A stretch of 64,000 nt of DNA, from the NCBI RefSeq assembly GCF_907164915.1, contig NC_061862.1, forward strand, positions 87,840,846 through 87,904,845. Direction: 5' to 3'. Position 1 is the stretch's first letter, and the number at the start of each line of letters is the position of its first letter. The notes under the pieces were generated by a model that searched no databases, had not been told where the DNA came from, and worked only from the letters and a program-made list of their open reading frames with translations. Position numbers and translations under genes: made by a program. Below, piece by piece: positions 10,182-22,760 of the stretch. The stretch is from Impatiens glandulifera. Its lineage: Eukaryota; Streptophyta; Magnoliopsida; Ericales; Balsaminaceae.

Positions 10182-11461
10182 TTATGATCTTTATTATAAG
10201 TTATAACGTTTTTAGTGAAAATCATTTAAATATTAGATGACCTAGTCCTAGTGTATACATAATTATATATGTGATCGAAATTTTATAGTTGAGATCATAA
10301 ATTTTACCATTGGCTTTGCATTATTGAAGTCTTATTCACATTAATTAGTACCAAAACATATTAAATATGTCTACTAGACTTTGAAACGTTCAATATGTTA
10401 TTTATGAATGTGTTGTTAGTTGAAGTTTTCAAGTAGACTTGGTTCTACTTTGAATTATTTTAAATTACTTCTTTTATAAGGAATATTTTTTTTCAATAGT
10501 TCACAAATTCACAATAGAGAAAAATATAGTATTAATAATGGGTAAAATACCTTACCTATACAATATAAAAAAAAATTGTAATTATCAGTTAATTAAGTGA
10601 AAATACCAATCAAAGCTCAAAGATAAACAGGTCCCAAATATACTCCAAATTGAGATAATGGTCAACTTGAAGTTTAAAATTCTTCAAGTTCTTAAGAGAG
10701 TAAAAAGCTCGATTTTGGGCTTGACTTCCAAAAGACTCTCTTATGCATATAAGATTGAGTTCGCAAAAACCCTCATCATGGACATACAAGACTATATATA
10801 TCAACATTTCATTTTTCCAATAGTGTTCTAAATGAGGTGTTTTAGGGTTTATAAATAAGGATCACGAGTTAAAAAAATAGGTATCGTGTTTATATTCTTT
10901 TATTATTTTCATGTTTTTAGGACTTTTATTAATTTTTATTTTATTTTCTCATTTCATACAGTATTTTGTTGTAGTAAATAAATGATTTTATCATTTTTTT
11001 TATATATTGACCATTTTAAAAAATTAAAATTTAAGAATTTATTTTTAAAAATAAATTAATAAACAAAAAAAGGGTCGGTAAATTATTATTGTGTCAGCAA
11101 AATCATTTTCCTTTTTATCTTAATATTATTTTCAAAAAGTCATTTTTTTATAATTTAATTTTAGCTTACTCCACGTAACTATAAGTTGTTAAATGTGTAT
11201 CTTGGTGTATTGGGTGAAAGATAGAAAAATTAGTTATTTTTCTTGTTTGAAAATAATTTTTTTTAACTCGTGACTTTTATAAATTCTTACATTTACTATA
11301 CTTGGATCATATTCATCTTAATTCTGAACAACCACAAACCAAACTGAATGCGAAGTAATGAATCACCCAAAATTGGATCAATAATCTCAAGGACATGACC
11401 TTATTTTCACAAGTCCCAATTCTTTCTGAAAGACAAAATTAGATTGATAAAATTAGGAATT
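10182..11461. other. AT-rich non-coding stretch downstream of the receptor-kinase locus
   Basis: No supported coding region. The short open frame near 10610-10807 has no recognisable content. No transposon ends seen. Confidence 0.5.
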
Positions 11462-11715
11462 GTACATGTCCAATTAAATTAATTTTGTTATGGGGCTAAT
11501 AATTGATATTTCGTACCTAAAAGTATACTACTATTATAAGATTATGCGGGAATACTTACCATGTTCCAACTACATTAATTCTTTGTATATTAACTTCCAT
11601 TTCATCAACTCTAACCATTCTAGCCATTCCAAAATCCGAGATTTTAGGTTCAACTCATCGTCTAATAAAACATTCCTAACTTCAAATTTCTATGAATTAT
11701 TCTCAATAGGAGTCT
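11462..11715 (-). pseudogene. Decayed kinase-exon fragments of a receptor-like kinase
   Basis: Two pieces matching the intact gene upstream. 11470-11505 resembles the 3' end of its exon 6 (ACATGTCCAATTAAATTAAT), and 11553-11715 resembles the 3' half of exon 5, including the DFG-encoding stretch (CCATTCCAAAATCCGAGATT on the plus strand). The order is the same as in the intact gene, but the coding frame is broken and the intervening sequence is lost. This is a remnant of a tandem duplicate. Confidence 0.75.
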
Positions 11716-11850
11716 GATTAAAACTGACTCTTCACTTATGTATAGGCTATATTTCTGATGTTACAACCCCCTTATTGTTCAATAACTTATTTAGGTAATA
11801 ACATTCAATATACCAGACTCATTAAATGTATTGGAACAGTTGGAAAAAAA

Positions 11851-14800
11851 TCATCTAGCTATGATCTCAGTAATGCTAAGGTTGTTTATGGAGTTCACTT
11901 TAATGCTCGTCGATGAATCCGATGCATTCATGTCTTGTCCGTTGAAGATGAAAGCGGGCTGCTTTGGAGAAGGTAAAGACATATCTTTGCATATCATGAA
12001 AACAACTTCCGACATAGTTGGTCTGTCCATAGCATGTTCTTGCACACATAGAAGTCCTATGTGAATGCATCTCAAAACTTCTTGGTTTGGCCATAAATCT
12101 CCCATCCTCGAGTCAATTATATCAGAGGTCTTTCCTTCTTTCCATTTTTCCCAAGCCTATATAACACATGTTAGTTATCAAATATATATATCACTTCAAA
12201 GTACTACAAAGTGCAGATTGTAATGATCAAACTTAATTATTTTATCACACTTACATGTCCGATTAAATTAATCGTGTTCTCTCGATAATAACTGTTATTT
12301 TTCCTTCCACTTATAACCTCGAGCAATACAACACCGAAACTAAAGACATCAGATCTTATCGAGTATAATCCTCCCATGGCATATTCGGGAGGCATATAAC
12401 CGCTGCAAATGTAATACATATCACAACATTTTGGTGAATATGATATTTTGGATTTGAAATATATACTACCTAAAGATTTTGTCAAAACACTTACATTGTT
12501 CCAACTACCCTTATTGTATTTGCTTCATTTTGATTGCCTTTAAAAATTCTTGCCATTCCAAAATCCGAGATTTTAGGATTCAACTCATTATCTAACAAAA
12601 CATTGCTAGCTTTCAAGTCCCTGTGAATTATCCTCAACCGAGAATCTTGGTGAAGATAAACCATTCCCTTTGCAATTCCCAAAATGATGTTATACCGTTT
12701 CTCCCAATTTAGTTGAGAACATTTCTCTTCATCTGCATCAAAATTTTAGTTGTACGTTAACTTTATATTTGCTTGATTAAAATACGATAATTTGGCCACG
12801 TACCGAAAATGAATGAGTCCAAGCCTTTATTTGGTAAGTATTCATATACGAGAACCTTCTCATGATGTTCAACACAACATCCTAACAACCTCACCAAATT
12901 TCTATGTTGAAGTTTGGCAATTAACGAAACTTCATTCTTAAATTCTTCGATGCCTTGATGTGAACTTTTCGCTAATCTTTTCACAGCAATCTCTACTCCA
13001 TCCTTTAAACATCCCTGCATTAATTTAAGTAGTATATTTATTGATTAATCAAGAAATTAATTAGATTTAATATTGTAGATATGAATTGTATTTACCTTAT
13101 AAACCGAGCCAAATCCGCCTTGTCCGAGTTTGTTTGAAATGGAAAAATTGTTTGTGGCTGCAACAATGGTACTAAGTTCGAAAAATGGGAAATCCTCAAA
13201 AGGCTTTCCTGTTGTGGAAGGTTCAATCGATGAACTGTCAGCTGGAGTAAGCAGTATTTGTCTTTCCTTTATCTTTCTCTCTGTATTAATTATTAATATT
13301 AAGTTAATTCTCAATAAAAATAAAGTCATCCAATAAAATAATAAGTAAGATACTTATTATATAGTGTGAAATAGGAATTTACAAACTGTTTGTGGGCAGA
13401 AACCGAACAAAATTGAAGGAGCTTGAATATAATGTAACTTTTTTTCTCAACTGTTTATATTAAAACCACTAAACTATTAATATATTATATGTTTTCAGTA
13501 TTTTTGGAAAGAGGTAAGAGTTTACTTATTTACCTTTTCTCCTTTTAACTATTATGAACCAGTAAACCATAAATAAGACTCCAATGGCTAATGCTATAGA
13601 GGTAAAGATCACAATTATGTACACCATTTGTTGTTTATGCCTGACCTTAACTGACCGCTGCGACTTCAAATATTCAGCTGAAAATTTGATAGAAATTGTG
13701 ATTTCCTATTAGTTTTTCTTTTAATTTTGTAAAGTATTTGTCGTTGAGTTTAAACGCACCTAATTCGATGGCAGCGACGCGTACGTAGAGGTTCTGGCCT
13801 CCACCTTGAACGAGTCTGATATCGAGCAGTTCTTCGTGCCAAGTTATACAGTGATCAGGATCTTCAGCACTTGCATAAGCAGTGCATGTGCAATTATTGA
13901 GGCATTCTTCTCTGCATGCTTCTACTCCCATATTCCAGTTCAATCGAGCCACTCTGGTATCAGGTGACTTAGCTTGCTCCACCTTAATAAACCCGTCTGC
14001 TTCCCCACAAACCGGTCGATCTTTCTTTCTCACACACCCGTCCGAACCATCTCTTATGGTGTTCCAATCAGTCGTCGAATTTGGCTCAAACCCAGGTAAG
14101 CATATGCACTTAAAACTGCTCTGCGTCATTTGTGGGTCGCAGTTTCCGAACGCGCCGCAGTGATTATACTGATCGCATTCTTCCGTTTTCGATGTCCAAA
14201 ACGCATGCCACTGACGATCCGAATCCTTCCACGTCAGTCTCTCAAGAATTCCCGACTCATTTGCCACGACCCTAGTCAAGATCGAATCGTTCGACATGAC
14301 ATACGTTACACTCACTTCATCTGGACTGTTAATGAAACTGGTCGTGAAAATAAAATCGGTTCTTGCCATCTGTGGTACTCCGACCCAACCGCGTCCCATC
14401 CATGGTCCGGTTCTCCATATCCGATTCGTAATCCCCTGTTGAAAGATCATCTCGGGCAGAGCGGATATAAGATCTATTTGGTACGAGAATTCCCCTGTTC
14501 CGGGATCATCTTTGGATTTCCATGAAGTAATGAAACGGTTTAGACCTGTCTTTCTGTCCAGACCCAGTTTCATGAATGGAAGCCAAGTATCTGTGGGATG
14601 ATCGAAGCTCTGCCATACTACCGTTTCTTCTTCTCCGTCAACCAATTTCAAGTTCCCTGTATCCAAAAGTTGACAAGAAACCTGATTCCCTGAGCCCGAG
14701 GTTGAGTTGACATTGGTTGACCAGACTGGGTCTGATCCGGATGAGGATGAGAGGATTACAAGGTTTCCTGTTCCGTCCAGGGAGAGAACGCCGGAGGAAT

Positions 14801-15065
14801 CAGGAACAGGGTTGTCTCTGTTGGCAACCCAGACGACGGTTTGGTTGGAGAATAAGTACCAAATTCCGACATATCGGTTAGTGGATGACTTGCCGGGGCT
14901 GAAGAATCCAAGACCAAAGATTCCACCGCTGGAGACGATGAAGCTTCTGCCGTCGTCCTTTAAAGGGTTGTCGACGGTTATGGTGTCTAGTGAGTTGCAA
15001 CAGAGTTGTTGGGAAAGCAGACAGATAATTAACATTAAAACAGATAATCCCATGATTAGTTTCAT
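11851..15065 (-). CDS. G-type lectin S-receptor-like serine/threonine protein kinase (SD1-like), 7 exons, apparently intact
   Basis: Predicted plasma-membrane receptor kinase of 845 aa. Exons: 13760-15065, 13534-13677, 13096-13280, 12804-13014, 12495-12732, 12255-12402, 11851-12156. All junctions are GT-AG and keep phase. Residues 1-25 form a signal peptide. A B-lectin domain follows (to about 150), then an S-locus glycoprotein domain, a Cys-rich EGF-like segment ([13 protein letters not shown]) and a PAN module ([16 protein letters not shown]). One TM helix lies at about 454-478 with basic residues after it. Kinase: Gly loop GQGGFG 536-541, Lys557 in IAVKRL, HRDLKAS with Asp654, DFG 672-674, PPE near 700. 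All catalytic residues are present. The seven-exon structure with lectin, SLG and PAN in exon 1 is typical of the SRK/ARK family. The arginine before the catalytic Asp makes it an RD kinase. Its ligand is unknown; roles in recognition or defence are family inferences. Remnants of relatives lie at 11462, 18183 and 19455-22863. Confidence 0.93.
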
Positions 15066-15136
15066 TAATCATAAACTGGAAGAGAGAACCTTATTAACCT
15101 CAGCTAGCTTAAGTCATCTTATGTAAAGTTTTTATT

Positions 15137-15163
15137 ATAGATTTGTTAGATATGAAGTAAAAG

Positions 15164-15214
<51 letters not shown>

Positions 15215-15260
15215 TTACTTAATAATTACCAAAATTTTACTTCATATCTAACAAATCTAT
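15137..15260. repeat. Inverted repeat enclosing a (TTA)n microsatellite upstream of the receptor kinase
   Basis: About 27-bp arms (ATAGATTTGTTAGATATGAA at 15137 and its complement ending at 15260) flank about 15 TTA/ATT units (15168-15214). It lies 70-195 bp before the start codon of the receptor kinase, so within its promoter or leader. It looks like a tiny fold-back MITE with an expanded core. Confidence 0.75.
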
Positions 15261-16139
15261 GTCCAAAATTTTAAATTAACAATCCCTTGCTCCTGCCTTC
15301 CCAGCTCATCTCTCTGACTATTCTTCTTTAACTTTTGTTTTTTCAAATTAAAATGGTCATAATGCTCCTATTATTTACGACTTTGTAGTCAAAACAATTG
15401 AATTTTAATACTAATTAAGTTTAATTAATCATAAAAATCTCTTTCTCAACCCAACCCTACATTGTGTCAACCTATCAACGATTAGTGAAGATTTGAACGC
15501 GGAAAAGAAGACAATACTTGATTTTGTTGCTTTTAGACTAGCCACACAACCTTATATAATTAAACAAAGGTAACAAGATAAGGAATTTGAAAGAGAAACC
15601 CTGTATACATATTAGAAATTAAATTAAGGCTCGTATTTTTGTTCTAATTTAAATAAAATAATTAATTAATATATTAAGAAATAATTTGGGGAGGAAATTT
15701 GAGAGAGAGAATTTTAAAGGGAATGACGTCGTAATTTAATTGCTCGAAAAAATAACAAAATTTCTCTTTCTTCTCTATCATCACCATTTATCATTTTTTT
15801 TTCAACCAGTGATATAGTGACACATCATTCCATTCCTCATTTCCTCTCTCAAATTCTCTTCTCCTATCACTTCTCTTAATATATTTATATAAATGCATTT
15901 TCCTCAAAAACATTGAGTTTTCATAAAATTAGTCGGATTATTAATTTGTGGATTGATCTACCCATAAAATTTGAATTGGTTAAATTAAAAATTAAAAATG
16001 ACATATAAATATATATTTTGAAAAAGGTCCATATATATTAAATATGATGAAAATCGTTTAAAAACTCAAAAACATGACATGAAGAAAAAATAAATAAAAA
16101 TAAAAAATAAAAAACATTAGTCAATAGATTACCGAGCTC
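15261..16139. other. Upstream region of the receptor kinase, non-coding
   Basis: AT-rich, with no gene recognised. Pyrimidine-rich stretches at about 15760-15880 have no clear meaning. Confidence 0.5.
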
Positions 16140-17245
16140 GTAAGTCCTCGAGAAGAATGATAACTTCTCGACACTCTACCGGCTTTCCTGAATGAATCTC
16201 AGAAATCATAATAATAATAATAGCATTATGAATGATACGTATCAGACGACTACTATAAGTGAAAGTTCGTCGATTTTTATTGTGGGTGATGGACGTTCGA
16301 TTAGTTTTGGGACGACATTTGGTGTGGTGGTAAATATTTGACGAATATTTTCCCCGAGCTTGCTTCTATTTCTATTTGTAGAGATTAATCAGTCAAGGAT
16401 ATGTTTGACATTCAGTCTAGTAGTTTTGCTAACCGTATCAAATATAAAAGAAAATTGAACAATGAGGAAAGCATGTCCAATAATAGACTTTTGTTCATAG
16501 TTAGAAATAAGGGGTTAAACTCGTCTTCTCGAAATTCTATGCGGTGGTGTGATCTGAATAACATTCATGTGAGACATTGCTACACTTTGTTCAATTAAGT
16601 TAACTCGATTGATCTTTGTTGAGAAAATTTATGGGAGTCTAAGATGTCTAACAAGATCTCATTTTTTGGTTGGAGTGTTATTCACGGCGGAATTCTCACT
16701 GACGATAGATGTATAAAAAAAATGCATAATTATTGTGAGTAATTGTCGTATGTGTTTGCATGATTATTGTGAGTAATTGTCGTATGTGTTACAAAGAGGT
16801 TGAGACAACTTCTCATCTACTTTTACATTGTCACATTGTTGCAAGTATATGAAGTCTTTTTGTGGAATTTGTCTGGAATACAATGGGCTAAGCTGGAAAC
16901 TGTTAGTGGCGGTTGGGAGGCAATGATTGGGGCGATTAAAAATGCGAGACTTAAAAGATGAGTCTCTATCCCTGTAATTTTTTGGTGGATTATCTGTTGA
17001 AAAAAATCGGAGTACTTTTAACAACGAAAGTAGGTCGTTAAGAATTATTCACAATGTCATTATCATGATGATGCCGGAGATTAGATCCGGAAAACTTGTG
17101 AATTTGTGTGTAGATGTTATTGTTATTCTTAAAGATATTCGAGTTACTTAATTATTGTAATGTATTCGATTTGTACATAACTTTTTTCATGACATTTTTT
17201 GGTTATGCTTAAACGATTTTTTATTAAATGATATTAAAAAAAACG
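16140..17245 (+). pseudogene. LINE (L1-type) ORF2 3' remnant with zf-RVT motif
   Basis: Plus-strand frames, much broken by stops, show the C-terminal part of a plant LINE reverse transcriptase: VGDGRSI/FW-like text near 16285, KMSNKISFFGWSVIHG near 16640, and a zinc-binding NCRMCYKEVETTSHLLLHC near 16780-16835. A 35-bp direct duplication (ATTATTGTGAGTAATTGTCG, at 16729 and 16763) lies just before the Cys motif. The element ends near 17245 in an A-rich stretch. The endonuclease and RT core are absent, consistent with the usual 5' truncation. Confidence 0.7.
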
Positions 17246-18182
17246 CACATTACAGATATTTTTTTAATATTTTTTTTTTTCATTTTCTATATTATCTAAC
17301 TTCTCTACATTCAACTACATTTCAACAGAATCTATTGTTTACAGTTCAATTTTTAATATGCTCTTACATATGAATGAGCTACTACATCATATTTTAATTT
17401 AGTTGATGACTTACATTATTTTATTATTATTGGAATTTAATTTTGAATTACATTGATTTATTTTAAATATATTAAAAAACCTAAGGAGGGGTCAATTATA
17501 TGTTTTTTTAAGTGTTGATGATATTAGGTATTGATTTGGTGGAGGGAGGTGTATGTTTGCAATTGGACATTAGGAAAATATTTTTTATTTAAAAAAAATT
17601 GAGATTGCGTCAAATGGCAATGAAGTAATAAACGCCACGAGAAAAATCACACGTAATAGGATGGATAGAAAATTAAAAAACTCTAAATAAATTATAAAAA
17701 CAATTAATATTGTAGTTTTAATATTATTTTTGATGTAAAAAATATATTAAATGAAGTGGGACAGTAAGAAAAAATGAGGTTAAGCAAGTCAATATGGAAA
17801 ACGACATCAATTGAATTATATAATTAATAATAAATATTAAGATTTTCTTAAATAATCCAATGGTGATCGGTGAAGACTATTAGTTTGTGAACATGATTTT
17901 TTTTTTAAACTATATGTCTCCACTTATTCTTTGATTTTATTACATTTTTGTTATTCTTAATTAATATTAATATATTAAAATTACAAATTAATATTAATTT
18001 ACTTAAGGACTTTAAAAACTACTATATACATAAAAAAAAAATAAAACAAATTCGAATCAAAATTTAAAAATTTAAATTACTTAATTTAAATAATTTAACA
18101 CCGATTTTCAATTCAAACCCAACCAATATTATTTTTCAGAAATGAAAGAAAAAAGAAAATCAATATAATGAAATGTGTTGAA
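17246..18182. other. AT-rich non-coding stretch
   Basis: No gene, RNA or transposon ends recognised. Confidence 0.5.
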
Positions 18183-18307
18183 ACACATAGAAGTCCTCTA
18201 AAAGCTTTTCAAAACTTCTTCTCGTGGCCATGAATCACCCATCCTCAAGTCAATTATATCAAAAACCTTACCTTCATTCCATTTGGCCCAAGCCTGAAAA
18301 ATGAAAT

Positions 18308-18380
<73 letters not shown>

Positions 18381-18720
18381 CTCCATGATATTATCATCAA
18401 TTAATTGTGTTATAATTATGAACATATTTAGTATAATATACATGTCCAATTAAATTAATCGTGGGGATGACAAATTTTGTTTTTTCTTTCACTTATAATT
18501 TCGAACAATATGACACTGGAGCTGAATATATCAGATTTGACTAAGTATAATCTTTCCGTGATATATTCTGAAGACATATAATCACTGCAAATTACACCAT
18601 TAAAACATTTTAATAAAAAATCGTTTTGAATTTGAAAGACAATAATATAAGATTATATCAAAACACTTACTATGTTCCAACTACTTTTTTGTGTTTTCTT
18701 CCATGTGGTCACCTCTAAGA
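18183..18720 (-). pseudogene. Receptor-like kinase pseudogene, exons 7, 6 and 5 fragments
   Basis: Three blocks in the same order as the intact gene at 11851-15065. 18183-18297 matches the start of exon 7 (CCCATCCTCAAGTCAATTAT with splice-site context GCCTGAAAA). 18441-18590 matches exon 6, including the YMPPEY region, degraded. 18665-18720 matches the 3' end of exon 5. The intron between the exon 7 and exon 6 pieces holds an (AT)n tract at 18314-18378. Frames are disrupted and no protein can be made. Confidence 0.8.
18314..18378. repeat. (AT)n microsatellite
   Basis: About 32 AT units inside an intron of the decayed kinase copy. Confidence 0.9.
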
Positions 18721-18746
18721 ATAAATAAATAAATAAATAAATATAT

Positions 18747-18783
<37 letters not shown>

Positions 18784-19454
18784 AAACGTTTGCCTATAAA
18801 TTATCGGGTTGTTGATTTGTTATGTGAGTATAAACGGGTTATTTGTTTTTTTAATAATAGCTTAATACACATAATAAATCACATTTTAATTTAAATAAAA
18901 ATATAATTTTTTATATATATAGTATCTTCTAGAAAGGATATCCATTTAAAAATGTTATGGAAGGATAATAATTATTTATAGTTATCATTTATGAAAAATG
19001 ACTTATATTTTATTAATGCAAGGGATCATATAGATCACAAAATATCTGTTAATTAAGTAAGACATAAAAATAATTTATTCAAATTATGACATTAGTGGTC
19101 AAATTGGAAAAAATGAAACTTCAAATAATAGTACATCCACACTATCTTTAATAATATTAACCCGTGTTCATTTTCAAAAGAATACAACTTTTTAAAAATA
19201 TGAAATATAAATAAATATATTAAAGATATTATATTTTGCTTGTTTTTAAAAGTGATTGGGTGCAGAATCATGACAGAATAAGTCATCCCCAAAATTTGAG
19301 AGAAAAAAAAAATTATCTATCTTTAATTTAACTTGTTATATTGAAAACATTAATAATTTTATATTAAATTGAATATATATAATCTAGATAATTAATTTAG
19401 TTGGTTAAATTACTTAAATGCAGTTGCGTATTCAGAAATTAGAATTGAGACGTT
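18721..19454. other. AT-rich non-coding stretch
   Basis: Includes AAAT and AT simple repeats at 18722-18783. No gene recognised. Confidence 0.5.
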
Positions 19455-21068
19455 TTTTTATCTTTGTTTAAGGTAGAATTAGAAAATTATCGAAAAATTA
19501 TAATAAAACGAGTGAATGATTTTGATTTTGCTGTTCTTTTTTTTTTGGAGGTTGATGTCCACCTAAATCCCTAATTAGATTCGTCGTCTCTGTTTGAATG
19601 TTATAATAATTTTAATTAGGTTTTAGGTTCAAACTTATGTAGGATTTTTTTTAAAATAAAATTTTACAAGTGTCCCCTAGAGGAGCTTTAGGCGGCTGCC
19701 TAACTTGTCTATCCGTAAGGTTGGTGGGACGGGAGACAAAATAGCATATCCCCTTAGTTTCTAAGAGCAACTGCATCAGCTACTCTAAATCTGAGTATCT
19801 AAAATACATTAAAACAACATAAACTTATTTAACATCTCAAATTTTAACTGGTCAATACATCAACTACTCTAAATTTTACAATTTTATCCTACAAAATTAT
19901 AAAATATTTATTTCCTTCAAAATCTATTATTATAATAAAAGAGACAGAGTAGAAAAAAAAGAATGGTAGAGAAGATAGAGGAGAGAGAAAGAATTATTAA
20001 AAAAATTATAGAAGAGAGAGGAGAGAGAAAGAATTATTAAAAAATTATAGAATTTGTATTTGATATGCTAAACTTAAAATAGGAGAGTCAAAATTTTAGA
20101 ATTTTCTATTTTAGAATTAATGTTTAGATTAACTGATGTATGATTTTTTTTGAAGATTTTTTTTGTTAAAAAATCTAATATAACATAGATGGTTGTATTT
20201 AGAGTAACAGATGCACTTGCTCTAATCAACTACCGGTGATATTGAAAAGAAAAAAAATCATTTCAAACATAGTTTTAGAGTCTTACCTTTATTAGTGTTC
20301 ATATGATGTTCACCTGATCACAGATTTTGTTGAGAATGGGTAAATCATGCATTTGTCTTGTGTCTATTTTCAACTGAATATATGAAGTCACAAAAATCTA
20401 AGGGGAGGCGTATTAAAGTGGCATACATAATTGTGGCCTCCATCTCCATATTGTTAGCCCTTAGTGCACTATATTGGTTGATAACATTAAAATAGAGAAA
20501 AAGTAATTCCTAAAATATTTCCTACTAACAATAAGCTTATTGAATTATTTTATTTTTATGGTTATAAATATACATACCACGTTAACATTGTAACCATATA
20601 TAATGAAATTACATATCGAAAGAGAAAAGAACGTAATATATTGCTTACTCCTACCAATGGCTCAACAAATGAATGTTGGTCAATCGAAAAGTCGTTAAAC
20701 GATTTTTCCTTTTTCAATATCAATACGATTGTTGTAGCGACCGATAATTTTTCCATTTCCAACAAATTGGGAGAAGGCGGGTTTAGCTCAGTTTATAAGG
20801 TTCTTATGCACATTAAACTGATTGTTTAGTTATACAATCTACATTCTTGCTTAATCAATTTTGTCAATTTGTGGAATGACGTTTAAAGAATGGATTAAAT
20901 ATTGCAGTTAAAAGGCTTGTGGAAAGTTCAGATCAAGGAGTGGAAGAATTTAAGAATGAAGTTTCTATAATTATTAAACTCCAACATAGAAATTTAGTGA
21001 GGCTCCTGGAGGTTGTATTCAATCAAATGAGAAAATGATCATATATGAATACTTGTCAAATAAGAGCT
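19455..21068 (+). pseudogene. Receptor-like kinase pseudogene, left arm of a head-to-head inverted duplication
   Basis: Plus-strand remains of the same kinase family. Exon 2 (juxtamembrane/TM) lies at about 20373-20500, exon 3 at about 20610-20803 (Gly loop LGEGGFSSVYK, where the second loop Gly is Ser), and exon 4 at about 20907-21065 ([19 protein letters not shown]). Exon 4 has a deletion in LLGCC. Upstream, 19455-19762 is intron 1-like DNA. The arm is 458 bp longer than its mirror copy because of the MITE at 19765-20222. It ends at the palindrome centre near 21070. Confidence 0.82.
19765..20222. mobile_element. PIF/Harbinger (Tourist-like) MITE
   Basis: 458 bp with imperfect 25-bp terminal inverted repeats (GAGCAACTGCATCAGCTACT and GAGCAAGTGCATCTGTTACT) flanked by the 3-bp duplication TAA (19762-19764, 20223-20225). 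The mirror arm at about 21945 carries the uninterrupted site TTTCTAATCAACT, which shows the exact insertion. No transposase inside. Confidence 0.88.
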
Positions 21069-21079
21069 TGGATTTAGTT

Positions 21080-22225
21080 TCCCTTATTTGACAAGTATTC
21101 ATATACCACCAGTATTTTCTGGTTTTGTTGAACACAACAGCCTAACTAGGAGCTCACTAAATTCTTATGTTGGAGTTTAACGATTAAAGAAATTTCATTC
21201 TTAAAATTCTTCTACTCCTTGATCTGAATTTTCCGCAAGCCTTTTAACTGCAATATTTAATCCATTCTTTAAACGTCCCAACATATGGTGTCAAAATTGA
21301 TTAAGCAAGAAAGTAGATTGTATAACTAAACAATCAGTTTAATAGTTTAATCACTTTAATGTGCATAAGAAACGGAGACAAACCCACCTTCTCCCAGTTT
21401 GTTGAAAATGGATAAAATTATTGGTCGTTACAACAATTGCATTGAAATCGTAAAAGAGAAAATCGTTCAACGACTTTTCGGTTGACCAACACTCATTTGT
21501 GGAGCCATTGGTAGGAGTAAACAATATATTACGTTCTTTTCTCTTTCAATATGTAATTTCATTATATATGGTTACAATGTTAATGTGGTATATATATTTA
21601 TAACCATAAAAATAAAATAATTCAATAATCTTATTGTTAGTAGGAAATATTTTAGGAATTACTTTTTCTCTGTTTAACCGTTATCAACCAATATAGTGCA
21701 CTAAGGGCTAACAATATGGAGATGGAGACCACAATAATGTATGCCACTTTAATACGTCTCCCCTTAGATTTTTGTGACTCCAAATATTTAGCTGAAAATA
21801 GACACAAGACGAGTGCATGATTTACTCATTCTCAACAAAATCTGTGATCAGGTGAACATCATATGAACACTAACAAAGGTAAGAGTCTAAACTATGTTTG
21901 AGATTATTTTTTTCAATTTCACCAGTAGTTGATTAGAAACCAAGGGGAGATGCTATTTTGTATCCGTCCATCAGAACCAATCTTACGGCGAGACAAGTTA
22001 GGTATCCTCCTAATTGTAAAATTTTATTTTAAAATAAAAAAATCCTACATAAGTTTGAACCCAAAATCTAATTAAAATTATTATAACATTCAAACAGAGA
22101 CGAGGAATCTAATAAGGGGTTTAGGTCGGCATCAACCACCCCGAAAAAAAAAAAAAAAAAGCAAAATTCAAAATCACTCACTCGTTTTATCATAATTTTT
22201 GTGATGAACAATTTTTCTTCTCTCA
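21080..22225 (-). pseudogene. Receptor-like kinase pseudogene, right arm of the inverted duplication
   Basis: Mirror copy of 19455-21068. Exon 4 remains at 21080-21290, exon 3 at about 21345-21560, exon 2 at about 21660-21800, and intron-like DNA to about 22225, all in minus orientation. It lacks the MITE present in the left arm. The arms have diverged by scattered changes, so the duplication is not very recent. Start and splice sites are lost or mutated and no functional product is expected. Confidence 0.82.
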
Positions 22226-22409
22226 ACTTTGGGGACAGCTCTGTTCTGTCCATATTCTGCCTCTAATACTTTTAAAAACAAACAAATATATAATATCTTC
22301 AATATATTTATTTATACTTATTTTTTTATTATTTTATTTTTTTTAATGTCCAAATTTAAGTTTGATCACTTTTTTTAAAAAAAATAATTTTGAGACAATG
22401 ATTTCTGAC

Positions 22410-22760
22410 CTAATTCAATTGCATCGACACGAAACATAAAAATCCTGACCACCATTCGGCATGATTCTTTATGTCAATAAATTCTGATACTTAATCTTCT
22501 TTGTCATCAAACTCACATTGAAAATAAATTGATTCATCACCGCATGTGTTATTCGCACCCAACCTTTTCCAATCCACAGTCCGGTTCTCCAAATCCGATT
22601 CGCACCCTGTTGGTAGATCAACTCCAGCGACTCGGTAATATCTAGCCTGTAAACTGATTCCCCTGTTCCGGGATCATCTTCAGATTTACATGAAATAAGG
22701 AACCGGTTTAGGCCTGTCTTACTGTCCAGACCCAGTTTCATGAATGGAAGCCAAGTATCT
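22410..22760 (-). pseudogene. Receptor-like kinase pseudogene exon 1 fragment (S-locus glycoprotein domain)
   Basis: Minus-strand frame with [31 protein letters not shown] and NRIWRTGLWIG, all close to residues about 155-230 of the intact receptor kinase. It is positioned as exon 1 of the right-arm pseudogene. The similarity stops sharply at 22760, where the next segment is in the opposite orientation. Confidence 0.85.

Noticed and set aside
13882..15126. Plus-strand open frames antisense to receptor-kinase exon 1
   Set aside because: They overlap a well-supported minus-strand exon and have no recognisable domain.
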